DNA of 64,000 bases from Bacteroidota bacterium (GTDB taxonomy: Bacteria > Bacteroidota > Bacteroidia > AKYH767-A > OLB10): assembly GCA_016717325.1 (NCBI GenBank), contig JADKFV010000002.1, positions 1-64,000 of the forward strand. Reading direction: 5' to 3'. Position 1 is the stretch's first letter; each line of letters starts with the position of its first letter. Of the stretch, positions 45,923 through 61,315 are shown piece after piece. Made by a program: the position numbers and the translations under genes. A model generated the notes under the pieces. The model was not told where the DNA came from, did not search any database, and was given only the letters and a program-made list of their open reading frames with translations.

Positions 45923-47545
45923 TTATAGCCTCATAAATTTACCTCGAACCAGCCTGTATGTTTCGCCATTAATTTTAATAGTTTCCATTTCTTGCATTTT
46001 ATCGAGGTTGAGTAAGTCGTGTTGCATTGTATGTAAGGAGCCTTTTGTCCTTCGGGCAATTGCTAAATAGTTGGGATTTATAAAATGTGTTGCGCCACAT
46101 AAAATTACATGTACCGGAACCCTCAGTTGCGATAGCAATTCCATATCGCGCGGTGTTGCATAGTTGTCAGCAATCATAATAATGCTTTTTGTTGCCGGAT
46201 ATTTTGCCGTGCCTGCAAGTGCTGCTTCAATATTGTTTTCAGGGTTGTCGCCACCATTTCCATTTCGCATGGCAGTGTATGCAAGTTGGATAATGGTATC
46301 GATGTTTATTTTATCAGTAATATAAATGCCGCCAACTTCACCCATTTTTTTTTCATAGTCAAGCATATTGTCACCATCATTAAAAAAGACTATTTGCTTA
46401 ATGTTATTTTTGGCAATATTGTTTTTAATGCAAAGCAAAGTTTGACCAGTGTATGGTGACATGCTTCCTGTAACATCGCACAACAACAAAGCTTCACCAA
46501 AATTATTTCTTATCAACGAATTGAAAACAATTGAATCTTGTTCTCGCATCCAATCACTTATTTCTTCTTCTTGTTCTTTGGCAATCATTTCTGATATATC
46601 TTCGTATTTGCCACCCCCTTTGTTATCTTTCGAAGCACCTTCAAACTTTAATGTGTCGCAATAAATTTTGTTTTTATCAGCATCAAATCTCAATGCAATT
46701 TGAAATTCGTATACTACTGGTTTTCCATCACGTTTGCCTGGAATCCAGTTGGGCATTTTGTCAAATATATCCAGCGCAACATCATTGCATTTGCTTTCTA
46801 TACCACTCACTAAATATGGCGAAACAACCTTGCCGCGTGAATCAATTTTAAAAGCAATTTTCACCAGCCCTTGTTTTTTATCCATCAAGGCTTTTTTAGG
46901 ATATTTTATTTTCCTGTCAATGTACTTTTGCAACAAATCGTTACCGCCAATAAACCTTGGCATTTCATAAACCGGTAATGTTTTTTTTGGCTTTTTTATC
47001 AGCTTCATTATCGAATCAGCTTCAAAATCTTTTTTTGTTTTTATACCGGCAAGAATTTTTTCTATTTCTCCTATTTCGGTTTCGGTTTTTTCTTTGCTTG
47101 GCGGCAATCGGTATGTGAATATAAATCCATGAAACATTTCTTTTCCTTCTTGTCGGGTTGTTGCTCCATCAATTGCAATTTGACTCCACTCTGCAAGTAT
47201 GTTTTCAAATATTTCGGGGTATGTTTTTTTTAAATTTTTTAAACGGTTTATGTTCAATTCTCGCTGGTCGAAGTTTTTACTTTCTTTATAAGTAGTGTAC
47301 ACCAATTCTACTTTATAAATAGCAAAATCCTTTATCTTGTCCATTTCAGGATTGCGCAATAACATTGCTTTTGCAAATGGTGCGGCCAAATAAAATTGAT
47401 TTGGTTGTAAATCTTTCAAGGTGAATGATTTTATAATGCGCGGGTCGGTATCTACTATTGTTTCTATAATGTTATTTTGCGACATTGCAAATGTGCATGC
47501 AACAATAAAAAATAAAGTGACCAAATAGTAGAATTGTACTTTCAT
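45923..47545 (-). CDS. Exported protein fusing a TonB C-terminal domain with a VWA-like domain
   Basis: The protein has 540 residues and a signal peptide (MKVQFYYLVTLFFIVACTFA). Residues about 193-292 are a TonB C-terminal domain (PRFIGGNDLLQKYIDRKIKY, YPKKALMDKKQGLVKIAFKI), the kind often called energy transducer. Residues about 350-510 resemble a VWA domain opening with EALLLCDVTGSMSPYTGQ (Asp357, Thr359, Ser361) and ending ITDK...RKTKGSLHT. There is no N-terminal membrane anchor of the classic TonB type, so energy transduction is unlikely; a periplasmic binding or scaffold role fits better. It is a single-gene unit by spacing. Confidence 0.78.
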   Translation of the reverse strand: MKVQFYYLVTLFFIVACTFAMSQNNIIETIVDTDPRIIKSFTLKDLQPNQFYLAAPFAKAMLLRNPEMDKIKDFAIYKVELVYTTYKESKNFDQRELNINRLKNLKKTYPEIFENILAEWSQIAIDGATTRQEGKEMFHGFIFTYRLPPSKEKTETEIGEIEKILAGIKTKKDFEADSIMKLIKKPKKTLPVYEMPRFIGGNDLLQKYIDRKIKYPKKALMDKKQGLVKIAFKIDSRGKVVSPYLVSGIESKCNDVALDIFDKMPNWIPGKRDGKPVVYEFQIALRFDADKNKIYCDTLKFEGASKDNKGGGKYEDISEMIAKEQEEEISDWMREQDSIVFNSLIRNNFGEALLLCDVTGSMSPYTGQTLLCIKNNIAKNNIKQIVFFNDGDNMLDYEKKMGEVGGIYITDKINIDTIIQLAYTAMRNGNGGDNPENNIEAALAGTAKYPATKSIIMIADNYATPRDMELLSQLRVPVHVILCGATHFINPNYLAIARRTKGSLHTMQHDLLNLDKMQEMETIKINGETYRLVRGKFMRL

Positions 47546-47682
47546 CAGTTAGTTATAAACGGATAGGAAAAGTGTTTTATTGTAGACTTAATTAAGGCGA
47601 CAAATGCTTACAATTTTATATCAGCCAAAACGAAAAAAAAGCAGAATAGGGCTATCAATCTTTTCGGCTATAGCGATATTGA

Positions 47683-49861
47683 TTATAAATTATCTTCAAT
47701 AAACTTTGTCATCATCGTATACAAGTGCAGTCTTGCCCCACCGCCACTAATACCATGATTTCTGTTTGGGTAATTCATGGTTTCGAATTGAATATTGTTT
47801 TTTATCAATTTATTTACAAACATCATCGAGTTTTGATAATGAACATTGTCGTCCGCTACACCATGAACCAGCAGGAATTTACCTTTAATTTTTTCGGCAA
47901 AATTTATTGGCGAATTATCATCGTACCCCGAAGCATTTTCTTGTGGAGTGCGCAAGTATCTTTCTGTATAAATGGAATCGTAATACCGCCAATTTGTTAC
48001 CGGAGCAACTGCAATACCGGCCTTGAATACATCGGCACCCTTGGCCATACACAACGAAGTCATGTAACCCCCATAACTCCATCCCCATATTCCAATTCTA
48101 TCTTTATTTACATATGGCAAGTTACCTAAATATTTTGCTGCTGCTATTTGGTCCTCGCACTCAAGTTTGCCCAATTGTTTATAGGTGCATTTTAAAAATT
48201 GTTCATCCTTTGGCGTAGTGCCTCTGTTATCTACACTTACTATAATATATCCTTTTGAGCCAATACCTGAAACCAATAATCGTTATTGCTCGCACTGCCA
48301 TTCATTACCGTTGGGGCGCCAGGTCCACCATATACATACATCAATACAGGGTATTTTTTCGATACATTAAAGTTCATTGGTTTTATCATCCATGCCTGAA
48401 GTGAAATGTTATTTGGTAATTTTATTTCCATAAATTCTTTGGGCGAAATCATATACTCAGCAAGTTTTTTTGTCAATGCATCGTTGCCTTCAAGAATCTT
48501 GAGCATTTTCCCATTTATATTATACAGTTCATACTTTGTCACCTTATTCGCAATTGAATAACGGTTAATGAGAAATTTTTGCCCTGAGCTAAACTCAGGA
48601 GTATTAATGCCATCGGCATGTCCCAGTAATTTTTTGTCGCCTTTTAAATTAATGGAATAGACTTGTCTTTCACATGGGCTATTTTCGAAACTTTGGTAAA
48701 AGCATGTTTGTGTTTTTTCGTTAAAACCATAAAATGCCAAAACGTTTTTTTTGTCAGTAGTAAGTTGTTTTTCCATTTTCCCATTCATATCGTACAGCAA
48801 CAATTGATTATACCCATCTTTATATGCGGATATAATAAAATGCTTTTTGTCCGACAAAAATGTCAAGTCATCAGATATGTCTATGTATGTTTCACTGGTT
48901 TCGGTATACAAAACGTTACAGTTTCCAGAATTTGCATCGCATAAAAGTAACTCAAGTTTGTTTTGCAAACGATTCATTCTCGATATGCATAAAGTATTCG
49001 GATCCATTGTCCATTTAATTCTTGGGATATATTGAGTTGCATCATTTCCAATTTCAGCTTTCAGTGATTTGTTTTTCTCAAAATCGTAAATGTGAATCTC
49101 TACAATAGAGTTATCCTCCCCGGCTTTTGGATATTTATATTTTACCTCTCGAGGATACAACGAGTCGAATAAAGTGAGCGAAAACTCCTTTACTTCACTT
49201 TCGTCAAATCTAAACCACGCAATTTTTTTTCCATCAGGCGACCATTCGTATGCTTTGCTGAACGAAAATTCTTCTTCGTATACCCAATCAGGCGCACCGT
49301 TAATAATAGAATTAAATTTGCCATTTTTTGAAATCATAGTTTCAATGCCCGATTTTATTTCTTCAACGTATAAATTATTGTCACGAACAAAAACAACTTT
49401 CTGCCCACCGGGTGAAAAAGATGCGAGTTGCATCATTCCATTTTTACTAAAATTGTAAAGCTTTTTTTCAACCAAATTATAAGCATAATATTTCGCTTTA
49501 AACGAATGCCTGTATAATGGACTTCTTTCGGTTGTAAAAAGAATCAGCTTTTCATCATTACTAAATGAATAGTCATCATACTCAATTGGTTTACCTTCAT
49601 CCGACTTTAAGTCTATTCCTTTCACAATAGTTGTAACCTCCTGTCCTGTAGCATAATTATATTTGATTAGATCTTTGTTTTGGTTACTGTATCTGCTTTT
49701 TCGGCACTGTATGTTTTGCCATCATTCATCGATCTAATACCAATTACGCCTTCAGCTTTAAATGTGTTTTTTGTCCAAATATCGGCCAATGTAATTTCTT
49801 TTGTTTGGCTATAACACGTAATTGATGCTAAAAAAACAACTATGATAATACTGTTTTTCAT
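47683..49861 (-). CDS. Dipeptidyl peptidase IV (S9 family), two frameshifts
   Basis: A signal peptide (MKNSIIIVVFLASITCYSQ) starts an N-terminal beta-propeller (PDWVYEEEFSFSKAYEWSPD is typical of DPP IV, containing the Glu pair that binds the substrate N-terminus). The alpha/beta hydrolase domain follows with nucleophile motif GWSYGG, the acid in HGVADDNVH and the catalytic His in NRNHGISG. It removes N-terminal X-Pro dipeptides in the periplasm. One base is missing at 49674-49676 (TKTKI-stop should continue KDLIKYNYAT) and one at 48253-48256 (AQKDIL-stop should read AQKGYIIVSVDNRG). Corrected length is about 725 residues, normal for bacterial DPP IV. Confidence 0.88.
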
Positions 49862-49995
49862 AATTCTTGAATTTTGATTTTATGCGATAATAAATTATTT
49901 CTTCCAAATACAGCCAACATCTTTTTAGTATATCGATTTTCTTAGGATTAATAATTATCTCAAACAATGAAATGATTGCTTTTTAATTGGTGTTT

Positions 49996-52104
49996 TCAAA
50001 ATTTATATTCAAATGCGCCTTTTTCATTTACATCATAAAAAGGAATACTTCGGCTTTCCAAAAACTTCTTTATCTTATACTTAGATTTGTTGTTATTGGA
50101 TGAATCGATGATTACTTGCTTTACTTGTGCATTATTACTGAGATTAGTGAGCGATTCTATATTATTGTTTGATACCACAACCCAATCCAATGTAATTAAG
50201 TTTGTCCCTGTTTTTTGAATCGTTGTGTTTACAGTATCACACAAATGAGCTAGTTTTTTCCCGTCTCCTACCACATAAATTGTGTTTTTGTCGTACAGTT
50301 GCCAGTCTTCATTTTTATCACTTAAACCAATATCCCATCTATGATGTGTCAAATGAAAAAGTTTTTTGCTTCTGTCATTTTGTAATGCACTGTCACCAAT
50401 AAAAATTCTTTTGCGTCCTTCAATTAAATCTATGGCAGTTGCATTTTTTACATTATATATTACAAAGCTTTTTTGCCACTTCTGTTCTAAACTTTCAATA
50501 ATTTGAGCACATAGTAGCAACGCCAACATCCCCAAAACAACCATTATGTTTTTAGCATTTTTTGATGCCAAATAAACAAGGGTAAAAATTATCATTCCAA
50601 ATATTAGCCACGTTTCAAATATTGTAATCGAAATTCCGGTAAGAAGGGCACTCGGAATGGAATCAACGAAAAGAACACTATAGTTAGTTGCATATAGCAT
50701 TAAAGAAACAATCTTGCCTACAAATGATGCAACTACCCCAATTTTTGAAACCGCTATTAATGCAATGCACCCATAAATTATAAGTGTAGTTAGGGGAATA
50801 ACAACCAAATTGGAAATAACAAATAAGAGTGGAAATTGATGGAAATACAAAAGTCCCAAAGGAAAAGTTGCTACCTGAGCAGCCATTGAAACCGAAGTAA
50901 TGGTCCAAATTTGTCTTGTAAACCAATATTTTGGCTCAATCCATACATGAATCAAAGGATGTAAGTATACAATTCCTATAACAGCTAGGTATGAAAGTTG
51001 AAAACCTACTTCTGTTATTATAAATGGGTCATACAAAAGCAAAACAAAAACGCTTACAGCTATTGTATTAAAAGTAGTTGTATTTCGGTTAATCCACTCA
51101 GCCAAAATGATAAAAGTAAACATTACGGTCGACCTTAGAACAGATGGTGAATAGCCTGTAAGAATAGCATAAAACCACAGAAATAATAGTGCTATCACAT
51201 AATGTATCCACCGATATTTGGTATTTCGTATTGCAAACATCAACACCATCACTAAAAGCTGATATATTAATGCAACATGCATTCCCGATACACTAAGTAC
51301 ATGCAACGCCCCAGCACTCGCATATGCTTGAATCAGCTCTTGGTCTAGGTCATCCTCATACCCCACAGTTAATGCCGAAGCAACTGCATAATTTCTTTTG
51401 TCAGGAATATACTCCTTCATACAAGCAACAAGACGGTCGCGCAAAGAATAAGAGAACTCAAATAAGAAGTTTGATTCTTTACTCCTTAGTTTAATCCATG
51501 TTCCAGAATTTAAATATGCTTGTTGATGGATTTGATGAAAATATAAGAATCTTTGATAATTAAACTCGCCTGGGTTCATAGGTCCTTTAATGTCTGTTCT
51601 TTTTACCTTGGCATAAATTAAATCTCCATAACGCAAATCCTTCGATAGGCTATCTTTTGCAATATAAACCAACAATTTTCCGTCAGTTTTTTTTAAAAAT
51701 TTTAAGCTGTCTAAAACTCCTTCTACTTCCATTAAAGCTTTATAACTTTTAGCCTTTTCAACTAAGGGTTCTTTTAATCGGAGTATTAAAAATGATTCAT
51801 TGCTCGAAATTTTACTGAAATGTAATTCGAAGTTCTTTTCTGTTTTTAAATAGGTGTACAAACTACCGCAACTCAACATCGTTAAAAGTGAAGCAACGCC
51901 TGCAATCCACCTGTGGCTAAACGATTGTGTCAATTTTTTACTGGAGTCAAAAGCTAAAATGCCCAAGACACAAAGGGTAAAAAATATTGAAAGCACAACA
52001 AAAGAAGTTTGAAGAAATATTTGCAAAAGTATCCCGCAGATAAATGCTAATAGATACCGCCCTATTGGAATTAAATGGTATAAAGTCTCTTGTATTGGCT
52101 TCAA
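49996..52104 (-). CDS. comEC: ComEC/Rec2 family competence protein
   Basis: The protein has 702 residues. It has two or three N-terminal helices, a DUF4131-type periplasmic domain (about 60-200, with KGPMNPGEFNYQRFLYFHQI), then the multi-helix competence domain with the strongly conserved GALHVLSVSGMHVALIYQL and GYSPSVLRSTVMFTF. The C-terminal 180 residues occupy the place of the metallo-beta-lactamase domain but lack the HxHxDH metal motif. ComEC forms the inner membrane channel for single-stranded DNA uptake. Missing nuclease residues are common in Bacteroidota homologues. No other competence gene is adjacent. Confidence 0.92.
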   Translation of the reverse strand: MKPIQETLYHLIPIGRYLLAFICGILLQIFLQTSFVVLSIFFTLCVLGILAFDSSKKLTQSFSHRWIAGVASLLTMLSCGSLYTYLKTEKNFELHFSKISSNESFLILRLKEPLVEKAKSYKALMEVEGVLDSLKFLKKTDGKLLVYIAKDSLSKDLRYGDLIYAKVKRTDIKGPMNPGEFNYQRFLYFHQIHQQAYLNSGTWIKLRSKESNFLFEFSYSLRDRLVACMKEYIPDKRNYAVASALTVGYEDDLDQELIQAYASAGALHVLSVSGMHVALIYQLLVMVLMFAIRNTKYRWIHYVIALLFLWFYAILTGYSPSVLRSTVMFTFIILAEWINRNTTTFNTIAVSVFVLLLYDPFIITEVGFQLSYLAVIGIVYLHPLIHVWIEPKYWFTRQIWTITSVSMAAQVATFPLGLLYFHQFPLLFVISNLVVIPLTTLIIYGCIALIAVSKIGVVASFVGKIVSLMLYATNYSVLFVDSIPSALLTGISITIFETWLIFGMIIFTLVYLASKNAKNIMVVLGMLALLLCAQIIESLEQKWQKSFVIYNVKNATAIDLIEGRKRIFIGDSALQNDRSKKLFHLTHHRWDIGLSDKNEDWQLYDKNTIYVVGDGKKLAHLCDTVNTTIQKTGTNLITLDWVVVSNNNIESLTNLSNNAQVKQVIIDSSNNNKSKYKIKKFLESRSIPFYDVNEKGAFEYKF

Positions 52105-52614
52105 CTTCTGTTAATCAATGAAGGGTTGAATTAATCTTTTCTATCTAATATTTCCAAATATTTTTGACAAAAGAATCGTCTTCCTATGACTTTTTGATTC
52201 GAATTAATTCCATTTCCCTCACCATTGGTGTAAAATTAGCTTTTTCAAGCCACATTTTACATCCTTATAGTGCCAAAAAGAATAAAAATAGTTCCATTTT
52301 CAATTATATTTTAATATTTAATTTCAATGTTTAATTCAATTAACAGAAATAGAACATTGAGCCAATCCCTTTATTAACAGGAGTTATCACAGAAATACAG
52401 CATTGGCCACAAGCAACATTTTTTCATTTTTATATTGATTACTAGACTTTTGTTAAGAATTATTTTTAAAAACATTTGGTGCTATTAAAATCAGTAGTAC
52501 ATTTGCACTCCCAATTTTCGAGAGAATAATTGATAATCGTTCTGAATTAATACTCACATTTTCGCTCTGTACTTTATCACCGAAAAAAATAAAAAAAAAT
52601 ATTTTTATTTGTTG

Positions 52615-52644
52615 TTGGAGATTAAAAAAAGGTTCTTACCTTTG
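52615..52644 (+). promoter_or_regulatory. rrn operon promoter
   Basis: TTG (52615-52617), a 19-base spacer and TACCTTTG (52637-52644) match the Bacteroidota -33/-7 consensus exactly at -7. It is preceded by an A/T tract (52581-52610). Transcription should start near 52652, leaving a leader of about 155 bases before 16S. Confidence 0.8.
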
Positions 52645-52695
52645 CAGCCCGAAAAAATATAGAAGTTAATTGTTTTAGTATATATAGTTAACAAC

Positions 52696-52704
52696 GTTCT
52701 TTGA
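52696..52704 (+). promoter_or_regulatory. boxA-like antitermination site before 16S
   Basis: gttctttga occurs here and again at 54781-54789 before 23S, each shortly upstream of an rRNA. Position and sequence resemble the boxA element (core CTTT) used by Nus factors in rRNA antitermination. Confidence 0.5.
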
Positions 52705-52729
52705 AGAATTGAAGATAGAAAATAGCAAG
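52704..52729 (+). other. 5' arm of 16S processing stem
   Basis: gaaaatagcaag at 52718-52729 is perfectly complementary to cttgctattttc at 54347-54358, and flanking GA-rich and CT-rich sequence (52704-52717, 54359-54370) extends the pairing imperfectly. The two arms bracket 16S, as expected for an RNase III-type precursor stem. Confidence 0.7.
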
Positions 52730-52805
52730 CCAAGATAACTCATGTTATCTTTGAATTAAATCCAGAGCATATATCAATAGCGATATTGATAAAAAAAACA
52801 AATTT

Positions 52806-54329
<1,524 letters not shown>

Positions 54330-54439
54330 CTGGAGATATTTAATTCCTTGCTATTTTCTTCTTTTCTTCAAATTTTATTTTCATGGGCATCAGCCTGCGA
54401 TCCTTACGTCAGTCGCTAATCATAGCCTGTATTCTACGC

Positions 54440-54514
54440 AGTCCCGTAGCTCAGCTTGGTTAGAGCACTACACTGATAATGTAGGGGTCAGCAGTTCAAA
54501 TCTGCTCGGGACTA
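54440..54514 (+). tRNA. tRNA-Ile (GAT)
   Basis: The acceptor arms agtcccg and cgggact pair, the D-arm is gctc...gagc, the anticodon stem ctaca/tgtag encloses loop ctgataa with anticodon GAT, and the T-loop is gttcaaatc. No CCA is encoded. It sits in the 16S-23S spacer, its usual place. Confidence 0.96.
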
Positions 54515-54562
54515 CTCAGTTCTCCCATGAATTTATTCTCTGTTTTTACGGAGATTATCATT

Positions 54563-54636
54563 GGGGGTATAGCTCAGCTGGCTAGAGCACCTGCCTTGCA
54601 CGCAGGGGGTCATCGGTTCGAATCCGTTTACCTCCA
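54563..54636 (+). tRNA. tRNA-Ala (TGC)
   Basis: The acceptor arms gggggta and tacctcc pair with one G-T wobble, the anticodon stem cctgc/gcagg encloses loop cttgcac with anticodon TGC, and the T-loop is gttcgaatc. No CCA is encoded. Second tRNA of the 16S-23S spacer. Confidence 0.96.
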
Positions 54637-54780
54637 CTTCGATTTTATACTTGATAATAATTCGTTCTTTTATTTTTTGATATTCTTACGTAGTATCTTA
54701 TGCTGAAGGCCTCAATTAAGTGAGGCTATAATGTGGTGCAACTCCATACTTCTGTACATAACCGAATTTATTCGGAAAAA

Positions 54781-54826
54781 GTTCTTTGACATATTGGAAG
54801 AAAATAGATTCATAGAAATTAATTTA
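54781..54826 (+). other. boxA-like site and 5' arm of 23S processing stem
   Basis: gttctttga (54781-54789) repeats the site before 16S. From gacat at 54788 to about 54826 the sequence is complementary, with a few bulges, to about 57713-57753 after 23S (for example ggaagaaaat with attttcttcc, and catagaaatt with aatttctatg). The long stem brackets 23S and is the expected RNase III-type precursor duplex. Confidence 0.75.
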
Positions 54827-54829
54827 AAA

Positions 54830-57709
<2,880 letters not shown>

Positions 57710-57763
57710 TATAATTTTAATTTCTATGATTTATTTTCTTCCATTTATATGTCATTAAAGATA

Positions 57764-57876
<113 letters not shown>

Positions 57877-57880
57877 TCAT

Positions 57881-57910
57881 AAAAAGCTGCCTTTGGGCAG
57901 CTTTTTTTTT
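57881..57910 (+). terminator. rRNA operon terminator
   Basis: A perfect 11-bp stem, aaaaagctgcc with ggcagcttttt, and a four-base loop lead into nine T (57902-57910), four bases after 5S. Confidence 0.92.
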
Positions 57911-58074
57911 GACTTTTTTATCATTTTCATTCCCTCATTTTTTGATTTGTCAAAATTTACTTTTGTTTTACAAACAAATGAGTATTGAAATATTTTTTGT
58001 AATAAATTGATTTCTGTTTTAGTTATTTGTTTGAGCATAGGGCATTATTTCGTCTAATTGTTTTAATTTGAAAA

Positions 58075-59887
58075 ATGATCTTAATAAGAAGTTTATTGCC
58101 ATCCATAATATTGCTCTTTTTGTTTTGTAGCAGTAACCTATATTCTCAAAAAAATTACTCCTTTTTAGAACATGGGATGCCTTCTATTTATTATGATGAT
58201 ATTGATTCATTGAGAAAAAGTGATAGAACTGATACAATTGGTTCGGACTTTAAAGAGTATAAAGATTTTTTGGAAATTAATTCACTTAGAATTATTGGTT
58301 CATTCATAAATAGAGAACCCAATTATATAAATGAATCTTATTTTATTGAACCCACATTTTTACAAATAGATCATATTAACGGTTTTGAAAATGTAAATTT
58401 TTCGCAAAAAACAAATTCTCGTTTTTTTTATTCTCGTGGCTCGAAGAAAGAGCAAAAATTTAATTTAAATTATTTTCAGAAAATCGCGCCTAAGTTTTTT
58501 TTTACTATTTATTACAAGAGTGTAGTTGCACCAGGTTTTTTTAAAAATCAAAAGACTGAAAATAAAAATTTTGAGCCTTGTATTATTTACAAGAACAAAT
58601 TCAACTCTTATTTTGGTTTGTTAACTTATGCCTCTCAAAAAAAATTAATTTCGCAAAATGGTGGATTGTTTAATGACAGTTTGCTTATAACTAATTCCGG
58701 TATTGATTTGACCACTCTTCCTGTGAATATAAGTGATGGTTTTACAAGTTTGAAAAGTAAAAATATTAATTTCAATCAAAGGTTTTTTTTGAAAAAGTTT
58801 AATACTAAGGACTCTGCTAAAAACGAATCCCAAATTTGGTTATATCAGAAGACTAGTTTAAGCAGAAGTCAGAATTTATTTACCTGCTCGAAGAATGATT
58901 TTTTTGAGAATAATTATTTTGATTCAACAATAACTAATGATTCAAGCGTTTTTGATCGACTAAATAATGATGTTGCTTTAAAATATCAAACTAAGTCAAT
59001 ATTTTTTAGATCGTCATCATTGGGTTTTTCAAATGAAGTTTTTTCATTCAATTACAATAGCTTAAATAGAAGTGGTGCAGTAAATTCAATTTTTATTGAA
59101 GAAGAATTATTTTCTGATTCATTATTGTCGGCAATTTTTTATTTTAAAAAGGCCATAGATGAGCGATTTTATAATGGCTCAATAAATATTGAACTTAAAA
59201 TCAGTAAAGACCAAATTAACAATATTAATTTTAATGCAGAAATAAATAAAGTACCACTTAATTTATGGATGCAAAATCAGCGCGGTAATCATTTTTATTG
59301 GAATTTGCCCAACTCAAATATTTCAAATAATTTATTTAACGTAAATTGGGTTACTAGATATTTTGTAATAGGCTTCAAAAATACTAATTATCAAAAAATA
59401 GTAATCATCAATGATTCTTTATTGCCAGAAACTATTGAAACTGCGGGTACTCGCAGATTATCATTCATCACAAATTATTCAAAGGGGAGGTTTGATTTCT
59501 TACTCAAAGGTCAATACTATTTTTTAAAAGGCGCGAATATTTTCGGGCTTCCAAAGTATGATGCTTTTGGAAAGATTTCTTATCACAGAAGTTTTTTTAA
59601 AAAGGCACTTAGTTTTAATACATCCATTACATGTTATATTGACGAGAAACATTTTGCAAATGGTTTTATGCCTGGCTTGAATCTATTTTATTTCCAAAAA
59701 TCCACAATAATTCGAGGCAATCCGATTTTATCATACGATGTTTTGGCAACTATAAAGAAGTTTACTTTGTTCTTGAGGGTAGATAATATATTGAACGGAT
59801 TAATGAGCGAACAATTTTTGATACTCCCATTATCCCATGGAAAGAAGAATTGTTAGAATTGGGTTTATGTGGGCTTTTGATAAGTAG
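58075..59887 (+). CDS. Putative outer membrane porin (Porin_10-like), C-terminal frame error
   Basis: A signal peptide (MILIRSLLPSIILLFLFCSS, cleavage near LYSQ) is followed by a long strand-rich sequence with alternating aromatic residues, including FFYSRGSKKEQKFNLNYFQK, a segment typical of the Bacteroidota putative-porin family, and a late FTLFLRVDNILNG. The first frame stops at 59856 after an unconvincing tail. Another frame gives YSHYPMERRIVRIG and FMWAFDK with a stop at 59885-59887, which is the normal family end (a final aromatic strand). A shift near 59815-59828 is therefore likely. The DNA is markedly more AT-rich than the neighbours. Confidence 0.72.
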
Positions 59888-59923
59888 GAAATAGTTATTT
59901 GTTCTTAAACTAAAAAACAATTT

Positions 59924-61315
59924 TCAAAACAGCTGATATGTTTTCATTAATAAGCGAGCAGCTTTAATTTTGGCATAAGTTACCATCATATTTTTTGTTT
60001 GACCAAGGTTTTCTTTTTTCAATTTATGCAGTTTCACTTCGTTATAAATTAGCCTGATGGCCATTTCATAAAACTTTTTATGATGGGTTCTTTTAAAATC
60101 GATTTGCCTATCGGTTGAATTATGCCATGGTAGCTGATTGATAAAGTTCGACTGTGTTTGGTTGTATAATTGTGTTCCCTTTATTGGATATGCAATAGTT
60201 ATTGTATATAAATCGGGATCGGATTCCGTTAAATGTTTTATGGTTTCTTCAATATCTTCAATGTTTTCTCCCGGATAACCTACCATAATAAAAGTGCCAG
60301 TTTGAATACCAGTTTTTTTTGCTGCAATCAGCATTCGCCTTACTTGCTTTACATCAACTCTGCGATCCATGGCGTCAATTATTTTTTGTGACCCACTTTC
60401 TGCACCAATCCAAACACGCATGCATCCACTTTCTTTGAGTATTAAGAGTGCTTCTTCTGTCAATCTATCCGCACGAGTGATGCATTCAAAATTTATTTTC
60501 ACCTGACGTGAATTTATTTCGTGATTAAGCTCTGCCAGCCATTTGTGACTAATTGTAAAAACATCATCAACAAACCAAATAGAATCGAATTTATAATTTT
60601 TTTGCACTTCAATAATTTCATCGACTACCAATTTTGGTGATCGCCTGCGATAACTTTGTCCATAAACAGCGCGGCTACACCAGTTGCAGGTATATGGGCA
60701 GCCACGCATGGTAGAAAGTGAAATGGAACTTGTGCCATGTTTCGATTTCCATGCATCGAAATATTTTTGCAAATCAACTTTGTGTCGGTTTGGAAAAGGA
60801 AGTTCATCAATTGAACGAATTTTGGACCGCTCCTTTGTTCTGATTATTTTTCCATCTTCTTTGTAGCAAATACTTTCTATTTCCGAAATATTAAATTGCC
60901 CATCGATAAAATGCAAACATATATCGAGCATAGTTTGTTCGCCTTCGCCAACAACAATAATGTGAGCGCCATAATTCAAAAAAGCCTCATCATGATTTCG
61001 CACTTCGGGGCCACCAAGAATAATTTTTGTATTAGAAAGTAAGGGTTCATTTTTTACAAAGTCTATAATTTTTAAAATGTTCAACTTTGTCATTAAATTG
61101 GTGTAGAGACAAAGTAACTGTGGTTTCTTTGTCAATAAATTTTCGCAGAATTTTTCGAAGGAAGAAAAAGTAGAATCGTACACATCATTTTCGAAACCAT
61201 TTTTTTCGAGCCAGGCAGAAATGTATAATATTCCTAATGGCACATAAGGTTTCATTATTTCAAGCTCACGAGGATCTTCTTTTAAAAAATATCCATGCGA
61301 CAAAATTATTTTCAT
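59924..61315 (-). CDS. B12-binding-domain radical SAM protein
   Basis: The protein has 463 residues. Residues 1-150 form a cobalamin-binding-like Rossmann domain (PLGILYISAWLEKNG, KIILGGPEVRNHDEAFL, VVGEGEQTMLDI) without the DxHxxG histidine motif. The radical SAM core has CPYTCNWC (Cys206, Cys210, Cys213) for the 4Fe-4S cluster, then GAESGSQKIIDAMDR and FIMVGYPGENIEDIEET. The layout is that of the BchE/Elp3-like group, which includes methylases and cyclases. Substrate unknown; no biosynthetic neighbour is present. It lies upstream-convergent with the porin and downstream of ftsK with a 94-base gap. Confidence 0.88.
   Translation of the reverse strand: MKIILSHGYFLKEDPRELEIMKPYVPLGILYISAWLEKNGFENDVYDSTFSSFEKFCENLLTKKPQLLCLYTNLMTKLNILKIIDFVKNEPLLSNTKIILGGPEVRNHDEAFLNYGAHIIVVGEGEQTMLDICLHFIDGQFNISEIESICYKEDGKIIRTKERSKIRSIDELPFPNRHKVDLQKYFDAWKSKHGTSSISLSTMRGCPYTCNWCSRAVYGQSYRRRSPKLVVDEIIEVQKNYKFDSIWFVDDVFTISHKWLAELNHEINSRQVKINFECITRADRLTEEALLILKESGCMRVWIGAESGSQKIIDAMDRRVDVKQVRRMLIAAKKTGIQTGTFIMVGYPGENIEDIEETIKHLTESDPDLYTITIAYPIKGTQLYNQTQSNFINQLPWHNSTDRQIDFKRTHHKKFYEMAIRLIYNEVKLHKLKKENLGQTKNMMVTYAKIKAARLLMKTYQLF

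Larger units (their letters stand above)
52105..52805. other. rRNA operon upstream region
   Basis: About 700 bases without a protein gene. The first 450 bases are AT-rich with no clear feature. From about 52570 it holds a very A/T-rich stretch that can serve as an UP element, the rrn promoter, a boxA-like site and the 5' arm of the 16S processing stem, all listed separately. Confidence 0.6.
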
